Program-made: the position numbers and the translations under genes
Origin: Phaeobacter sp. 11ANDIMAR09
Lineage (GTDB): Bacteria; Pseudomonadota; Alphaproteobacteria; Rhodobacterales; Rhodobacteraceae
Direction of reading: 5' to 3'
DNA length: 53,114 nt
Assembly (NCBI RefSeq): GCF_001294455.1
Contig: NZ_LIKT01000029.1
Span: forward strand, 1 to 53,114
Part shown: positions 50,711 through 53,114 of the stretch, one piece after another
Layout of the letters: every line of letters begins with the position of its first letter
Position numbering within the stretch: the first letter of the stretch is position 1
Notes under the pieces: model-generated
What the model was told of the DNA's origin: nothing
Seen by the model: only the letters and a program-made list of their open reading frames with translations
The model's database searches: none

Positions 50711-53092
50711 ATGGAGTTTCAGTTTCAGCAGCGGTTTCAGACTGGCAGCGCGCGCTTTGACGTGGACCTGCGCGATCTGGAGGTGGTGCAGACCGAGAGT
50801 GGCAGCTGGCTCTATGCCAGCACCGGGCGCAATGGCGGGCTGAGCCTCTATCGTCTGGAGGGCGGCAGCGCGGCGCCACAGCTGTTGCAGCGGCACTGGC
50901 ATGAAAACCCCAGCCTGGGTACGGGGCAGATCACCTGTGGCGAGATCGGCGGCGAAATGCAGCTGCTGTCACAGCTGAGCGGCAGCGGCGCGCTTTTGTG
51001 CCATGAGATCGGCACGGAGGGGCAGCTGGCCCGGCAAGAACAACACAGCCTGGCGGCGGAAGCCGCGACGGGGCTCACGGTGCGGGCGATCGACAGTGGT
51101 CAAAACGCAGGTCACAGCCTGGTCTATGGCCTGCAGGCGGATGGTCAGATTGCGGGCTGGCGGCTGGATGAGACCGGGCAGAGCCTGGGCGCGGTTGGCC
51201 GAACCGGTGGCGATGTCGCCTATCAGGTCTCGGGGCCGGCGGGGGCGACAGAGCCCCTGAGGTTCAGCGCCGATGGCGGGCTGCTGTTTGCCCTGGATGA
51301 TCTGGGGCAGGGGGTGCGGAGCTATCGCATCAATACCCAGACCGGAGCCCTGCAGGCGGCAGATAGCTTTGGCACGGTTGAGGGGCTGCCGGTGGCGGGC
51401 CCCAGCGCGCTGCAAAGCTTTCAGGCCTATGGCGCAAGCTGGTTGCTGCTCAGCGCGGCTGGGACGGGCTCGCTCAGCCTGTTGCGGGTGGGCGCGGATG
51501 GCGGGCTCAGCTTTGCCGATCAGGTGAATGATACCCTGGCCACCCGCTTTGGCGGCCTCAGCGCGTTGGAGGTGGTGCAGGTGGCAGATCATGTGCTGGT
51601 GCTGGCAGCGGGCAGTGACGATGGGCTGAGCCTGTTGCGGCTGCTGCCCTCGGGGCAGCTGTTGCATGTGACCAGCCTGCCCCATGCGGCGGGACTGGGG
51701 CTGGAGAATGTCACCGCACTGGACTGGGCCCTGCTGGGGGATCAGCTGGAGATCTATGTGAGTTCCGCCAGCACGGGCGGCATTTCCCGCTTTCGGCTCG
51801 ATCTGAGCAATCTGGGATTGGTGCGCCAGGTGGATCAGGGCAGCCATGAGGGCGGTGCGGGGGCGGATCTGTTGCAGGGGGAGCGCGGCGCGGTGACCCT
51901 GAATGGCGGGGCTGGTGATGATATCCTGGTGACCAGCGGCGCGGGCAGCCAGCTGACCGGGGGCGCTGGCGCGGATCGTTTTGTTGTGGGCGCAGCACCG
52001 GGGCAGGTGACCCTGAGGGATTTTCGCCCCGGCACGGATGAGCTCGACCTGTCGCTGATCCCCGGGCTCTACAGCCCGGCGCAGCTGCAGGTCGAAACCC
52101 TGGCAGATGGCCTCCGTCTCAGCTTTGGTGAGGTGCAGATCCTGGTGCAGCGCGCCGGAGGCGGGGCGCTGAGTCTCAGTGATCTTTGGCCACAGGGGCG
52201 TTTTGAGACCGCAGATCGGATCAGCCTGGCAGAGACCCCGGATCAGGACATCGAATATGGCGGTGGTGGCGCGGATCAGCTGGGGGGCGGCACCGGGGCG
52301 GACCGGATGCAGGGGCTGGGCGGCAATGATGTGCTCCTGGGCCGGGGCGGCAATGACGAGCTGCTGGGCGGCGATGGCAATGACACCCTGCGCGGGGGCT
52401 GGGGCGTGGACAGCCTGGAGGGCGAGCTGGGCGATGACATGGTGCTGGGCGGCGGCGGCAATGATCGCCTTCAGGGCGGCGCGGGGCGTGATGATGTGCA
52501 GGGCCACAAGGGCGATGACACCCTGTGGGGCGGTCTGGATGATGACAAGCTCAAGGGCAATGCCGGGGTGGATCTGCTCTATGGGGGGGCGGGCAATGAC
52601 GATCTGCGTGGCGGCACCGGGGCCGACCGGCTCTGGGGCGAAGCCGGGGCCAATCTGCAGATTGGACAGGCCGGGGCCGACAGCCTGTTTGGTGGCGGTG
52701 CCAATGACACCCTGAAGGGCGGCGCTGATGCCGATTGGGCCTGGGGCTATGATGGCGACGACACATTTCGCGGCGGCCGTGGTCGCGACCATCTGTTTGG
52801 CGGCAATGGCAATGACACTCTGTCCGGCGATATCGGTGGTGACTGGCTCAGCGGCGGCGCTGGTGCCGATAGCTTTGTCTTTGGGCGCAAACACGGGCGC
52901 GATGTGATTACCGATTTCACCCCGGGCGCAGACCGTATCGACCTGCGCGCAATGGGGGTCGCACATGATGATTTCTCGGATCTCGAGATCCACCAGCAGG
53001 CGGGCGGCGTAGTGGTGATCACCGGCAATGGTGAGATCCTGTTGCAGGGGCTCGAGCTGGGCGCGGTGACGGCGGATGATTTCCTGTTTTGA
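50711..53092 (+). CDS. Secreted RTX calcium-binding protein with propeller-like N-terminus
   Basis: A 793-aa protein without an N-terminal signal peptide. Residues 1-375 form repeated beta-strand blocks (LEVVQTESGSWLYASTG, LYRLEGG, LLSQLSGSGALLCHEIG), like a beta-propeller. From about 378 a first RTX block appears (GGAGADLLQGERGAVTLNGG). From about 510 to 720 there are many GGxGxDxLxG nonapeptides, which bind calcium and form a beta-roll. The tail, DVITDFTPGADRIDLRAMG to FLF, is the usual C-terminal type I secretion signal region. ATG 50711 has TAGGAGC directly upstream and is preferred over an earlier frame start at 50624. It is likely secreted through a type I exporter and may act in adhesion or in the matrix. 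No exporter genes are in the window. Confidence 0.9.
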   Translation: MEFQFQQRFQTGSARFDVDLRDLEVVQTESGSWLYASTGRNGGLSLYRLEGGSAAPQLLQRHWHENPSLGTGQITCGEIGGEMQLLSQLSGSGALLCHEIGTEGQLARQEQHSLAAEAATGLTVRAIDSGQNAGHSLVYGLQADGQIAGWRLDETGQSLGAVGRTGGDVAYQVSGPAGATEPLRFSADGGLLFALDDLGQGVRSYRINTQTGALQAADSFGTVEGLPVAGPSALQSFQAYGASWLLLSAAGTGSLSLLRVGADGGLSFADQVNDTLATRFGGLSALEVVQVADHVLVLAAGSDDGLSLLRLLPSGQLLHVTSLPHAAGLGLENVTALDWALLGDQLEIYVSSASTGGISRFRLDLSNLGLVRQVDQGSHEGGAGADLLQGERGAVTLNGGAGDDILVTSGAGSQLTGGAGADRFVVGAAPGQVTLRDFRPGTDELDLSLIPGLYSPAQLQVETLADGLRLSFGEVQILVQRAGGGALSLSDLWPQGRFETADRISLAETPDQDIEYGGGGADQLGGGTGADRMQGLGGNDVLLGRGGNDELLGGDGNDTLRGGWGVDSLEGELGDDMVLGGGGNDRLQGGAGRDDVQGHKGDDTLWGGLDDDKLKGNAGVDLLYGGAGNDDLRGGTGADRLWGEAGANLQIGQAGADSLFGGGANDTLKGGADADWAWGYDGDDTFRGGRGRDHLFGGNGNDTLSGDIGGDWLSGGAGADSFVFGRKHGRDVITDFTPGADRIDLRAMGVAHDDFSDLEIHQQAGGVVVITGNGEILLQGLELGAVTADDFLF

Positions 53093-53114
53093 GGTCTGTC
53101 ACTTTGTTTATATT

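Overview
The window looks like part of an extrachromosomal replicon (plasmid or chromid) of a marine alphaproteobacterium of the Roseobacter group (Rhodobacteraceae). The evidence is high GC, a RepA-type initiator (RPA family) next to ParA and ParB, a complete dTDP-rhamnose operon, and intergenic palindromic repeats of a kind I associate with roseobacters. Roseobacters are known to carry 'biofilm plasmids' that combine a rhamnose operon, exopolysaccharide genes and a RepA-type replication module. This window fits that type; the species cannot be named from the sequence alone.

Layout. 0.3-3 kb: a membrane chemoreceptor. 3-4 kb: a winged-helix regulator followed by a small membrane protein. 4.4-11.2 kb: a 2,012-residue protein whose C-terminus resembles anthrax lethal factor metallopeptidase, paired with a CpXC-domain protein, behind a promoter, an operator-like palindrome and an early hairpin. 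11.2-14.4 kb: a periplasmic solute-binding protein coupled to a membrane GGDEF-EAL protein (c-di-GMP). 14.7-18.4 kb: a DEAD-box RNA helicase and glmM, both normally chromosomal housekeeping genes.

18.7-27.8 kb: exopolysaccharide assembly and export. Genes are yjbE, yjbF and yjbH homologues (yjbG not present), a FlaA1/CapD-type nucleotide-sugar enzyme, a wrecked galU copy, a membrane phosphoglycosyl transferase, a nucleotide-sugar epimerase and a Wza-type export lipoprotein. 27.9-31.3 kb: rmlCBDA, which makes dTDP-L-rhamnose. 31.6-32.8 kb: a GT4 glycosyltransferase. 32.8-37.3 kb: the replication and partition core, repA / origin / parA / parB, bracketed by two identical parS-like palindromes. 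The repA-parA gap has three 22-bp-period direct repeats and a perfect DnaA box.

37.4-50.3 kb: surface-glycan genes, with several GT2 glycosyltransferases (one resembling GlfT2, one fused to an FkbM-like methyltransferase domain), four sulfotransferase-like P-loop proteins, and a DUF2793/Peptidase_G2 fibre-like protein. 50.7-53.1 kb: a secreted RTX (calcium-binding repeat) protein. Together the genes suggest a replicon devoted to surface attachment: it senses (chemoreceptor, SBP plus c-di-GMP enzyme), makes and exports a rhamnose-containing and perhaps sulfated polysaccharide, and adds secreted repeat proteins. The least explained part is the giant metallopeptidase with its CpXC partner. No tRNA, rRNA, CRISPR array or intact insertion sequence was seen.
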